A DNA stretch of 64,000 nt from Paragonimus skrjabini miyazakii (Eukaryota > Platyhelminthes > Trematoda > Plagiorchiida > Troglotrematidae), in NCBI GenBank assembly GCA_014338405.1, contig JTDE01001114.1, positions 62,001 to 126,000 of the forward strand, written 5' to 3'. This document shows positions 37,901-49,736 of this stretch, piece after piece; position 1 is the first letter of the stretch; the number at the start of each line of letters is the position of its first letter. Both the position numbers and the translations under genes were made by a program. The notes under the pieces were generated by a model. The model did not search any database and was not told the DNA's origin. It was given only the letters and a program-made list of their open reading frames with translations.

Positions 37901-40900
37901 CAAAGCGGTAGGTGCTTCTGCAAATTCAGCAGCTTTTCAACATCAGAATGAAAGCCACTCAATATGGGCAACTGATCAGTATGATTAGAAAATTGAAGTG
38001 CCCCTCTCACTTACTGTTCATGTTTAACTTAATACTATGCATTCCGTGCAAATGTGACTCATTTCCTTTGAGGTATTATCGCCAAAAAAAACTTGTTTGT
38101 TGGACCAATTTATGAACGCAGGGATAGAATTCACTCCTTTGCCTAAAACCATGAATGCAAAACCTACGATAAACAAACGGAACACTGCAGTTCAGTAAAT
38201 AGACGTGAATGGGCTCTACAAAATCATTCAACTGTATCTTAAATGTGCCATCGATTATGAGTCACTTTTCGGTCGATCTCAACGTATGGCTTCGAGGCTT
38301 TATCAGTAAATCAATTTAACCTGGTTAATTTACTGATTATCCATTGAGTTTTAGATAACAGACATCCTAACTTTTGGCTTGCCAACAATAGGATTAATAG
38401 AAATAGTCGTTCTGTTTACGCCAGGCTCAATGTAGTCAATATATCAGCGCAGATTGTAACAACGCATTGCTCTAACGTACGAACATTCTACCTTTAGTTA
38501 CCACATGGTATGCATTTACCGGGTAAGATTACTTAAGTAGGGTGTTGTACGGTCGGGTTCTGAAAATAGAGGATCTCTGAATACGTTAAAGTGGTGAATA
38601 AATGCAATTGTTAAACAGACCCCGTGCTTCTGGTAAATTTTACTCACGAAAAATAAAAATTTGCGCCACCCTGCAATAAAGCTTTATAGCTTAAATCAAA
38701 CTTCAAGAGTTGAGGGTTCTGCATCATATTTAACCATGAAGTGATTTGAAAAACATTTAGAAACAGGCTTGGAGACGTCAAACCATTGGCAACCTAGAAC
38801 ACTGAACTTGACATCTGTGAGAGCTGTGGATTTAAGGAAAACACTGTTTTCAATGAACTACGGAAACTTTGTAGGAGTTTTGTTTCGCTGACAAAGTGGC
38901 ATATGCCGCATCCTAGTATAAAATCATGCACGGCAATGAGTTGATGAATCAAGAATTAATATTGGAGGTATTGTAAAAGGAATTGTAATATTTTTGTTAT
39001 TGAAGTCCGTTCTTCCAAAAGAAGGAGGAATATAGTAGATGTTTACGGAAATTAAACCGAATTGATCTTGGATACCGAGGTAAAAATCCTACTAGCCTAT
39101 AAAACTTGCCACTCCCTGATATGCTGCATTTCATGTGTGCGGGGCAAATATTAGCATCATTCTGAGAATAAACCAGTCATTCATAACCAGACAACAAGCT
39201 GATTAACTGAACATTAATGAAAAATATGACCATGGACAAATTTCCATTATACGCATAATTGCGGAGAAATTAGCAAGTTTGGGACAGTGAAGGTGGTTGA
39301 TGTCGCACGTTTTTAATCAATGAAATATACCCCGAACAACATTTGTACCGTTCAAAAAGTAACTGTTTGAACTTGCTATCCACTCTCTAAAGTTAGTAGC
39401 TACACTTACGGTTGACTCTAGTTTTGTCAATCTCATTTCAAACAATTCGCAATTAGGTTCCTTGTGCACACGACATAGGGTCACAACCACACACAGTAAG
39501 TCGTTTTTAAAGTGCGCAAGACATATGTTTGTCATATATATAGAATGGCTGTTCTGTTAACTGTGACATTAAATCAGTAATACAATCAAACAAAAACTTC
39601 TCGTTTTTGTGAGCAGTTTACCAAGACAAACTGTTTAAGGCAGTTCCGTGATATGCTGAAAATTATTTCAACTCACTACCTGTCCTATACTTGAGTCACG
39701 TGACAAAAGTTCTATGTGAAAACAATAAGAGCAAAGAACCCACTCCAAACTGCTGAAAATGAAATAATTTGAACGTAAAAATGTTAAAACTTAAGGTAAG
39801 AACTTGGGAGTAATTGTTAAAACGACTGATGAGATTTCATTTTGCTGAACGTAAACCCAAGCTCAAAAGATAATCGAAACACTGGCGTTGAACACCTCTA
39901 AGTCATAGATAGGACTGTGACAAGTTTGGTTAATGTAACAAGAAAAGCGATGCCGTCCGTGTAGCCACATCTTATTCCTTTAGTTCGACCATGAATGAAT
40001 ACGGACTGTCGACGACCACCTAACGTTTCCTTTGTCAGGTTGACAATTTGATAGTGAAAATGACCAATCGGTGATAGAAAAGTTTGCAACAGCAACCGAA
40101 CAGGCAGTTTTGACCAATAACCTGGCCTACGCCTGTTCTGATATTAACGTGTCCATAGATCATATTGATTCTACTGAAGCAGAAGTATGTCAATCGAGTG
40201 TAAAAATTGATTCTATTACAACTAAAAATTTTATTCGTGCAGCAACACTTGTCTTCTGAGAAACTGGCTATCTTATAATGTGCTTACTCATTGTTTCATC
40301 AGTTTGTATACAGGTGACTTTTGTATGTTTTGTCCGTGTTAAAAGGTGCCCGCATTGATATGTAGGTTGTGCTGTAGATGAGGTTTTTAAACATGATCGT
40401 TAACTTAACAAGCGTTATGTCTGTTTAAGCGATCGTGAAAGCATAAAAGCCAGGTATTTAAAGTTGTTGTTACCTTCCGTACTCTTCGGGTAGAAATGTG
40501 TTACCTTGATCGTTAGACAAACTTTCACAATAATGCAAATTCGGTTTGCTATATCAGTCATTCAGTGAATAATGGGCAATCTTAGGACGTGAACATTTAT
40601 ATCACCGTAACATTCGCAGTTACAGAAGTATCTGCAATTAAATCCTGTTTACTATATATTTAAGCACATCCTGAATAACTAGAGACAACGTAAAGGGAAA
40701 GTAACTGAACTATGGTTCTCAGAACAACTTAGGATTGCACATTTTAAACACGTAAATCAATCTTAATATCCGCTTTGTTATGAAGCGCTTTCCATCTTCA
40801 ATGAAAATACATATAACATATTATTGATGGATAGTTGGAGATGTATTGAACTTGGATTGGACGTCACTAAACGTTAAAGATATCCTGACTGATCAGGAAA

Positions 40901-41019
40901 GCGTTTCGTCTAACGTCTTTTGGAAGTAAGCATTACAACTGATCTTCACTTTTGTCAGTTTCTCCTCAGTAGTGCATACCTTTGTAACGGCCAGGATTCG
41001 ATTCTTACCACATGCGACA
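31993..41019. other. Long non-coding stretch within the putative UNC5 intron 1
   Basis: No gene recognised. Frames of note are a hydrophobic 122-codon plus frame at 36789-37157, a 101-codon plus frame at 33575-33880 and a cysteine-containing plus frame at 36159-36368. None has a domain signature or paired splice sites that I trust. Confidence 0.45.
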
Positions 41020-41390
41020 CGTTTGAGGAAATCAGAAATTTCAGCTTGACTCAGAGTCCTTTGTCGCTCGACTAGTGATTGGGGTCAACAGTTAACTGTA
41101 ACCCAGCGGAGTAACCAAGAAATTCGATTATTACTCACAAGCGAAAGTGATAAAAATTCCCTATATGACCGTTTGGCTGTGTCTAATGTGTGGTCAGCGG
41201 TGTAATGGCCAGCGCGGTTGTTTCATGGAACGTTAACCGAGGTTCAAATGCCGACCGTGAAAGCGACATGGATAAGTGATTACCCCTAAAGCAAAGTTTC
41301 GATCCATTGGTTTTGTTTCGAAACAGGTCGGTTATGAAGTCTATGTGAACGCAACAGCCGCTATCACGTATGTGTGACTTTTACTTTAAA
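41020..41390 (+). repeat. Family A repeat, old diverged plus copy
   Basis: Segment order follows the 7-kb copies. A 5' region (ATTGGGGTCAACAG, then ATTACTCACAAGCGAAAGTG at 41133) is followed by an A-box-like run from about 41192, the B box GGTTCAAATGCC at 41241-41252, and a tail containing GTCGGTTATGAAGTCTATG. Many substitutions separate it from the palindrome copies. It is the most complete single copy in the window. Confidence 0.65.
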
Positions 41391-44300
41391 ACAAACAGTA
41401 CAGTGAAGAACTGTTAACGTTTCTTGTAGTGGTACTTTGTGTCCACAAAGTTCTTCGCTTACAAACAAATCTGCCCAAAATTTGTGGCAGAAATACATAA
41501 AAATTTATTAGGACATTTTCACACTGTTTTCAGTCTAATTTTAATTAACCCAACAATAACGCATTTCTACACCAGACTTGAATCGTTCAGAACCAATGTT
41601 TTCCATGATAGCACTCTTGCTCCAGTGCAGCTTCGAAAGCCAAGTAACAACTCGGTTGTAAGTTCTATGATGTAGCTTTTATATTGTTTATCTTATTATC
41701 AGAGACTTAATCAATTAGATTGAGCACCTATGTCTGAAAGCTATAACAAAACAACATATGCATCGAGTCACATGCAAACGTTTTTGTTTTTCACATAAGT
41801 TTATTCGCTCTCATCACGGCATTTTAGTTTAATCTCCTCAGAAGCTTAGGGAGTTAAATAGTCATGGGTATACGCTTTACTGTTCAAAATAAGGAAAGCA
41901 TTTTGTGCACGGAATTTATGCGCTTGACTAATTATTCATTAAAGCTTCAATCCTAATCCTGCATTCGATAAAATTTGCGGGAGTAATACGAAACAATGTT
42001 TGTAAACTAAGCAAATGTTTCCGGTTTTCAAGGCTAGTTTGACAGCTTAGACTGAAGTATTTTTCACAGGCTGTTAGTGAACGATGAATGTACACAGTCA
42101 TAATTAATTATTTATCAACTAACGCGAACCTTTAATAAACAAGACAAGTCGCAATCGCAAAAGATTAATCATGTTTTTCACAGAAAAGCGCTTGGCTGTT
42201 ATGGCTATTTGGTTAGTTAAGTGGCAGTAAAACCCGTTTTTTTATATCAGGCGCAAAAAAAACTGAACCAAATTTGTGAGTTTGTTATTGTTGGAGTGCT
42301 TCTGTTAACAAGCATGAAAAATAAACAAGACTGCCTGGCTATTTGGTACTTTACTCAACAACAACAACCAGGGGTGTATTTTGAAATTCACTACAAGATA
42401 ATACGGTTTAGGTAACGCGTCAATTTTGTTTTTAAACAATGACTTTAAAAAATTACGTGAAACACAGTAAAAACTGTTGAAATATTTTGTCATTCATGAA
42501 TGGGCTGTTTGAAAAACTAGAACATTTTGATATAGATCCTGTTAACTTTACTGTTACAGATTGGGCTGATTGACGAATTTTTTATTTTTCCAACGTTGAG
42601 TTAACAAGTCTCCAGAGTTTCATCTCCAATAATGAATATTGAAATACGGTAGAATTGCTTCCCCGGATCAATTACAATTTACATATTTAGAGTCAAATTA
42701 TGTTCGCTGGAAACTAGTAATCAATTTTAGTGGGTTTTGCGACATATGAAAATTGCAGTAAGTTAAAATTACCGGACATGATGGATTTTCCCATTACATG
42801 AAAGTTACTGTAACTGTGTTTCTGATCAGAGATATGAAGAACTTGCATTGAACGGTCTGTTTATTTCAGTTTTTAACGACGGTTTTATGAGCATTGTAAT
42901 ATTTAATTCGCCTCGACACAGACCAACATTCTCATCGCTGTGCATAAGAAAAAAAGTGTTCAACATTCGAAATTAATTTAAACTAGCGAATAACACTCTG
43001 CTTATTAGTCTTGATCGCGTACACATAGTTTTCATTTGTTAATAACACACTCTTCGATCTTGCTAAACTAAGAACTTTATTACACGTACGCAACTTCATA
43101 GGATACGCAAATGTGCACTACAATTTTTTAGGATAGATATCATGTTATCATTTGCAGTGCCTAAGAACTAAGCACTGGGGTAAGGTATCAAATGGACAGG
43201 ATAAAAAATGACCCCATTTTTAACAAACGCACGAAGCCGTTGAGTCGTGAATTTGTATGGAATAAAATAAACTGTCAGCCAAATATAAATGCAAAATATA
43301 TGGGTTAACGCGTGGTAAAGTCTGCAAAACTGTGTAGGTTTTTGATAAAATGCTTATACTTTCAAAGTGCTCTTTGCGTCATCTTGTTTGGTACAAGTAT
43401 GCAAGTGATGATAGCGTTTAAAATTACCAACACTCAGGGCGCTTAAAAAATCTACTTAGCACAGGTGCTTTTTAAAAACCTGATTAGTTGTTAACTAAAG
43501 TCTAAAAGTTTCCAGGTATTTCTTGATCAAATTGTTTTTTGAGGTGAGATGCCCCTGAAGGTACATTTCAGTTAGTGCATATTTTCCAATAATGTTGTTG
43601 ATAGATCAAAAAGAAGAAAATATTAGGGTGAATTGGATTGGAAAGGACGTCCGTTTGGACGTAGAGAACAGGTACGCGGATTGCGTCCACATACTTACTT
43701 ATTCACCGAATTATTCAAAGATGTTGACAGCGCTATCTTTCTGGCTAAATGGTTAGGCATTATACACTGTGAATTTAAACCTCATCCCATGGGCTTAGAA
43801 TCAAAGAGTATAGGCGAAGCCGAAGGGCCGACTGGAAAAAGGGAACAAAGCAAAAGTGTGAACCTTGATAACTATGATCGGAGAAAGCCGTTAATTATTC
43901 TCACCTACTCATGCATATCCCTTAAAAATTTGCTTCGAAATGCATGCAGTTCACTCCCGATTTCGTTGAGCACATTGCTATGTTGTTTTTGTTGAAACGA
44001 TTGCAATGGCTTAAACTATGAAAAATAACGTTTCTAGTCTGCTACTGACTTCATATTCTTTTGTAATTCAAATGTTATTATCTGGAATGGCAATACTTAA
44101 AGCAATTAAAATACAATTTACACAGTGTGGTAGATTTTGTACTTCCTAAGTAAAATAATTGATCGGGATTCATTTAATATTGTAAACTATATCGTCTATT
44201 TTGAACAGCAATACACATCCCTTCCTTCAAGTGCAGACCAAACGGTGACACCAAAATTAAGCAACGGATAGGTAAAAAGATGAATGTGAAAGCAAACTGT

Positions 44301-44589
44301 CTGTCAAATGTTGAACGCTTCATGCTTAGCAACATTGGACAATTGACAACTCCTTTCACAACAGTAGCCAGCGTTAATATTCCAGTCATCAAACGAAAGT
44401 CATCAGTTCGATATGTAACAAACGAATTTCAGAAAAAAATTACGTAAAATAATAATAAATAATCATTCAGCTGTCTAAGCACAGTGGGATCCTTGCATTG
44501 TTTCAACGATTCGAATTTCCCCATGAGTTCGTTAGAAACGAAAAGTTGTTTTGGCGAACAGTCTGTTTTCGGTTATTCATCATCGGGCC
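41391..44589. other. Non-coding stretch before the second Penelope-like element
   Basis: One frame stands out: plus 43627-43995. An acceptor-like TATTAG precedes GGTGAATTGG, and a donor-like CAG|GTACGC lies at 43671-43672. The frame then stays open for about 120 codons of mixed composition. It does not fit the phase of the UNC5 exons and has no recognisable domain. The rest holds nothing identifiable. Confidence 0.4.
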
Positions 44590-45790
44590 AATTACATAAC
44601 ATTTTATATCTTCATGGTTGTCAAGCGAACAAAATCAAAGGCAATTAGTCACATAATTACATCACGCGGTTGTAAATTGGAGGGCAATTAGGTGACAAAA
44701 TTGACCTCCGGAGATGTCCAGTTATTATCGGGAAGCCATGGTAACCGTAGGGCTTGCACAAATTTCTTCTGAGCACACAACTGTGGATTGCGCAACCGAA
44801 TTCCGATCGCTTCCGCGGTGGCCAGAGTACAAAATTTGACTCCTCTGGATTGACGACTGGGCAAGCGGTAAATGGACTGGAAAGCCACCTCCGGTGTGAC
44901 ATGGTGCCCTGAGTTAACAAGGTGAGCCAGAATTGCACTCGAAATGGACTTCACCTCGCCTTTAGTCAGCCACGCTGTGTGGTGTTCACGCATCCTCTGA
45001 GAAAGGCGCCTGGTTGTGTGACTGACGAAACCTGCTCCACAGGAGCATGTGAAAGAGTAAACACAAAATGAGGTTACACATTTAGACAACGTATCTTTGA
45101 GTTGTACGTGAACTACTGGGTCGGATCTGAACGAGATTCTCAGTTGTGCCGCATTGTAGGTCTTTTCAATTGCGTTACTTATTCTGCGAGTCACCAGTTC
45201 AGCCACCGCCTCACCTTTGTATTCTATCGTCATGTAAACCAACGTCTTTTCCGCAGATGGGAGCTTAACTTTCGGTTCTGTCAGTTTCATATGTCTACCT
45301 ACGAAGTTCACAGGATAGGCGTTCTCTGCGAATATCCATCGTAAAAACACCATTTCTGCATCAATCATGTCATCACTGCATATCCGCATAGCTCTGTATG
45401 ATTAAACTGCGAATGAGGTTTCTCTTCTGTTTCAGGGGTACGTAACTGAGAAAGTGAGTATACTGGCCTTTCCAAGTCCCCTTCCAGTGAATACTCCTCT
45501 GAATTGTACCGTCTGTACGACGATTCAATGCCACATCCATGAAGGATATTCGTCCATCTTTCTCGGTCTCAAGTGTAAAGTTGGGATTAGGGTGTGCTGT
45601 GTTCGCCTCAGCAAGTAGGCTATTCAGATCCACAGTTTCAGCAACTACACAAATTATATCCTCTACATGTCTCTGGTAAAAAGTGCTATTGTCAATAAAC
45701 CCACGAAGCGTAGGTTTTCTAACATCGCCATGAAGATATCTTCCAACAGTTGGCCTAACGGTGACCCCATTGCATTGAATCATCGCACAT
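44590..45790 (-). mobile_element. Penelope-like element, copy 2: reverse transcriptase and GIY-YIG endonuclease
   Basis: On the minus strand from 45783, the RT motif AMGSPLG can be read at about 45774-45754, in a frame different from the next part, so there is a frameshift. STFYQRHVEDIICVV follows (palm; YVDD has become HVED), then ISFMDVALNRRTDGTIQRSI and the thumb. A second frame, 45389-44688, continues through the thumb into the endonuclease. At residues 110-128 it shows VYSFTCSCGAGFVSHTTRR, a GIY-YIG type core in which the YIG glycine is replaced by serine. The palm and YIG changes make the copy inactive. The 3' end shares sequence with copy 1. Confidence 0.88.
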
Positions 45791-45854
45791 ACGGTTCAAT
45801 TCAGTGGAGTATTCACTGGAAGGGGACTTGGAACTGCCAGTATACTCACTTTCT
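45791..45854 (+). repeat. Inverted fragment of the Penelope-like element (arm of a 64-bp inverted repeat)
   Basis: Plus-strand 45791-45854 is the near-exact reverse complement of 45449-45512 inside the adjacent element: both encode SIHWKGTW followed by QYTHFL, in opposite directions. It abuts the 5' end of the minus-oriented element at 45790. The arrangement is a short inverted 5' segment, as left by twin-priming-like integration. Confidence 0.8.
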
Positions 45855-45865
45855 GTGCATGTGAT

Positions 45866-47800
45866 CATAGAGTTTGACCATGAAGTTAGACTTATGGTTG
45901 TTGGTCTTTAACCAGGATAGTTCCAGGGCATTGGTGACGGCTGCAAGCTTTTCGGAGAGAGGCGTAGGATTCTCAGCCACAAGGATAAGATCGTCAGCCT
46001 GAGCGAAATCGCTAACCGGTGTATCGTGTGACTAGTGGCTAACCTGCGGTCAAGATATAGCATGCACTACAACCAATGTCATAATGAATAGAAGGGTGGG
46101 CAGTGGGTCACCCTGATGAACACCACGCGGGGACCGGAGCGTTTATACGTAGCGGAAGCATTCCGATGGAAGTCGGCAACGCAATGCGTTAGGGGTGGTG
46201 AAGCACCGAAGGCGCGGGCCGATCTGATAATCGAATCTTGTGAGATAGAATCAAACGCTTTGAACACGTCGATAAAGGCCGCACACAAACTTGAAGACGT
46301 GGTACATGAGTTCCGAAGCTGCGCATGAATCAGGAAGGTCGTCTCAAGGCAACCGTCACGAAGTAGGAATGCAAACTGGAGAGCGGGCAGTGGCAAGCGC
46401 GTGTTCCAACAATCGGCCAATATCTTGTGGAAACAACGTATCAACGTTGAAGATACGGCGATAGGTCTGACCTCTGTGGTAGATGAAGGATTGTTTACTT
46501 TGGGTACTCGCGTGATACGAGGGCGGCATAAGTGGATTGGACAACCTTGGGTTACCAGGAAAATGTTGAAGTATCTGGCCAAAGCATCAGCTTTCATGCG
46601 CTTCATATGTTTGGGCAACAACTTGTCCAAACTCGGAGTGGTGTTTTGCATGTTCTTCAAGTTGCCTGACACTTCTTCAATGATCGGGTCGACCAGGGAC
46701 AAGTCCATAGAAAGAATCATGCGAGACGGTCGCTCATCAACGTGCGGATGAGCCGAAGATATCTCGGACCAGTATTCGTTGGAACTGCCCGGGAGGCCAC
46801 GGTTCATCTTGTAGACAGTTTTCTCGTTACCAGAAAAAGCTGCAAACTCAGCATTTTTCTCACGTTAGTGATACAGGGTTTGAATTGTTGCACAGTTGGG
46901 TCTCTGCGTCGGCTTCCTGGTTGCGTGGGTTCCCACTTTAACATGACCACATCGTCGAGTGTTCAGTCATCAGGTATATGGAAAAGCCTGTGATGCATGC
47001 ATGTTTAGCCGCAACTTAGTTTAAACCATGGTGCAAATACCTGCCTGAAATCCGTGGACAATAGGTTGTAACTCATCACTGTATAGGAAAGCCTTGCCAT
47101 TGGACTCCAGTTGGGTAATCGCTGTTTGGATCAAACGGGTTAACCACTCGAAGTGATCAGTAGCTTCGGACCCAATATCCGATGTCGTGGTAGTCTTTGA
47201 GAGGGTGGTTGGATCGGCAGCATGGACAGCGGGACATCGCACACAAACGAATCCGAATGCTCTCCAACGTACGATCTGGGGAATGTAACAGGAGCTGATG
47301 ATGTAGTTCGGGTCGAGGAGTGCATGACATAGACAATGCGCTAGCACATCTAATAAGAAAAGCCGATTCTTGCTGAGACCAATTGGATCCGGCGATTTTC
47401 ACAGACAAGAGTTGCGTTCGACGGGATGTGCATAACTTCTGTGTTGACTGAGACCAATTTTGGTGAGAAATCTACGGTCACAGTCGGCGCATTCAACGAT
47501 TGTGACAAACAATTTGTCCGCGTCCTGTTCTGGACCTTCCCTGCGTCGGTGCATAGGAGTATGTGCTCACAAGCCAGCGTTCGATTTGCAAGTCTGAGCA
47601 CATTCTGAACAGGTGTAATCCGCTCGCCTATCCTGTGTACGGGTAGATACGTGCATGAAGGTGTTGACGGTAACTTCATTGTGTTTATCGTATATAACCA
47701 ATACATTAAAACCGGGTAGAGTGATCGGCCTTATTTGGAGTTGCTGAAATCTTAACAAGTCAAGGTTTGTACCGAGACCGCCCAGTCGGTACCACAAGGA
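45866..47800 (-). mobile_element. R2-like non-LTR retrotransposon (zinc finger, Myb, reverse transcriptase), decayed
   Basis: On the minus strand, a C2H2 finger lies at about 47614-47550 (CSEC, twelve positions, then H-x3-H) with a TGA stop inside it. A Myb-like region follows at about 47390-47250 (SNWSQQESAFLIRCASAL, then PDRTLESIRIR). The reverse transcriptase runs from about 46810 to 45868, with VRPIAVSSTLIRCFHKILA, AFIDVFKAFDSIS, GVHQGDPLPTLLFIM at about 46120 and QADDLILVAE near 46000. Zinc finger plus Myb ahead of such an RT is the layout of R2-type elements, which normally insert into 28S rDNA; no rDNA is visible here. The C-terminal restriction-like endonuclease is missing, because the sequence ends at the Penelope-like copy. 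Several frames are broken, so it is inactive. Confidence 0.85.
46079..46807 (-). pseudogene. R2-like reverse transcriptase fragment, longest open frame
   Basis: This 242-codon frame holds the fingers and start of the palm. It includes LDKLLPKHMKRMKADALARY, the FRPI-type motif as VRPIAVSS, LQFAFLLRDGCLETTFL and the catalytic-aspartate segment FIDVFKAFDSIS. A shift near 46115 throws off the frame just where GVHQGDPLP begins; that motif continues in another frame to about 45868. The first aspartate of the active site is kept. In the second motif the aromatic residue before ADD is replaced by Q (QADD). It is the best region for placing the element in a tree. Confidence 0.8.
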
Positions 47801-49328
47801 GGTGGTTCAGCGTGCCGACTCACCTAGTCCTACAAGTTAACAGTAATGCTGGGTTACTTGTCCCCTGAAATTTAAATGCCACACGCATACCGTAACGAAT
47901 ATATGTATAAGCAAAACATTTCAACTTCCTTTCCCAAATTAATACACATCAAAAAGCATACAGTAACAAATTACCACAAATTGGGTTCTTCTGAAAAACT
48001 AACTACAATCTCGGCTCCATGACCTCCATCCTAAAGCTACTAAATATTCAACGAAATGCAATACTTCACTAATTCTACTAAGTCGATGTCAACGTTTTAT
48101 TATGAATGGAAAAGGATTCAGTGCCATGCGTTTAATCCTATAGTCTGCTGGCATATTTTGGTAGATTCCCTTTGTAATCGTATCGGGTAGAATATGACGA
48201 ACATCTTTCACCAGGTTTAAGAAATACATTATGATCTAATTGTGTTTGACATTTATGGGAGTTATTTCTAAGTTCTACTTCTTGACCGTTTGAAAAACAG
48301 CATGTTGCGTTATAATTTCTTTCAACACGGTATGGTAATATTGTTAAGAGAGGATTGCATCCAAATTTTCATACTTTTGATTATTTCCATCTGTCGAATA
48401 ACTGCCGTGAATTCACGGAAAAGCTTAGGGACATAAAGGCCCACCGGTGATTCAGTTCACATTTTCAGTGTGTTCATAAATTATCAAAACCAGGGGCTTC
48501 TAAAGTTCATCGTCCTAATTTCATGGTTATGTCTAAACTACTGATAGTTCTGTGGGCCTCATAGTGCCCGTCTTTTACCTTTTTATTATAAAATACCCAA
48601 ATCAAGGAAGTCTTCATTTTTACTCCTACCCACCAGCTAGTTATATCCGTGGTTATTTTGTGTAAACAATGAAACAGACTCAACAAGATATGATTTCAAA
48701 CTCCATGCGTGGTTAACCGAATAAATACAACTCAGTTTATTATCTTTGAAGTTGACAATTCAATCAACAATATGACATAATTTGGTCGAAAACATAAAAC
48801 GAAACATTTTTAAATAATTAACTTTGCAAAAGCTTAATAAACCTAATAGAACTGTAAAAATGGGTCAAAAACTAATCTATTATCCTTACAATTTATTAGG
48901 AAAAATGATCCCATAAAAAACTCCGAATAGGTTACAGAAACGCATATGATTAGCTCAATTCAATGCTTGTTGATCAGCTGATACTTTTCAGGTTAATTCA
49001 ATCAAGCAAATTGATTAAAAACGTAGTACGTTAAAAGAATAGATTGTTCTTGGCAGAGTATAATGTCACTGCCAGGCAACAGGCTTTCAGTGACGAAAAA
49101 GTGATTTTTTGACAACGTTTCTAAGGAAATGTTCCTGGCAACAGCAAACAAATTCTGGCGATTGAGTATAACTGTTTTGTAAGAAAATAAGGAATGGTAA
49201 GTGCGATCTTCGTCAAACTTTCACAAAAATATTTGTGATCCTTTTGTTAAAGATTTGCTGATACAGAAGTTTTTCCACAAAATGATTCAGTTTTAATATC
49301 GTTTCCAAATCGCACTATTTTGATCCAG
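47801..49328. other. Putative UNC5 intron 1, last part
   Basis: A+T-rich sequence without repeats or frames of note. It ends in the presumed acceptor CTATTTTGATCCAG at 49328. Confidence 0.5.
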
Positions 49329-49736
49329 CAACAAAGGATACTGATAAGGACCTGGTGCATCCAAATGAAACACACTTCCAAGGAGTACCGTTCTTCATTC
49401 AGCATCCCAAACCGCTCTACTATACAATGAAAGATCATCCGGCCATTATCGAATGCATCGCTGAACCGGTCTCGCATGCAGTCATAGAATGTGCTGAACA
49501 AGCTATACCATACAAAGGACCGGATGAATCTGGTCGACTGAAGGTCACACGACTGGACTTCCACAACCGACCCGATCCGAATGGCAATAGGTGGCATCTG
49601 GAGTTGCAGATACGCGCCAAGGAGGTGGAGGAATGGTTTGATTCGTACGTGTGCCGATGCGAAGCGTGGAACAAGATAGTTGAGTTGCAACGTCCCAAAA
49701 AGGTGCTCAGCCAGGAGACAATCGTGACTGAAGCGT
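49329..49736 (+). CDS. unc5: UNC5-like netrin receptor: exon encoding the first immunoglobulin domain
   Basis: The product is a transmembrane receptor for the guidance cue netrin, acting in axon and cell repulsion in other animals. This 408-bp exon (phase 1 to phase 1) opens with a short acidic spacer and then PFFIQHPKPLYYTMKD. Four cysteines follow, in IIEC, VIEC and YVCRC. That is the paired-disulfide pattern of the UNC5 first Ig domain, which carries the netrin contact. The donor at 49737 is GTAAG. Joined to the next exon it reads EAYLERKFLVEP, the linker seen between UNC5 Ig1 and Ig2. The start is set by the acceptor at 49328; the only other upstream acceptor before the in-frame stop, at 49290, is in the wrong phase for either candidate first exon. 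The domain identity is firm and the 5' boundary less so. Confidence 0.88.

Noticed and set aside
44688..46807. Host gene encoding a reverse-transcriptase-like protein (telomerase or domesticated)
   Set aside because: Motifs are those of Penelope-like and R2-like elements, with broken frames and damaged catalytic residues.
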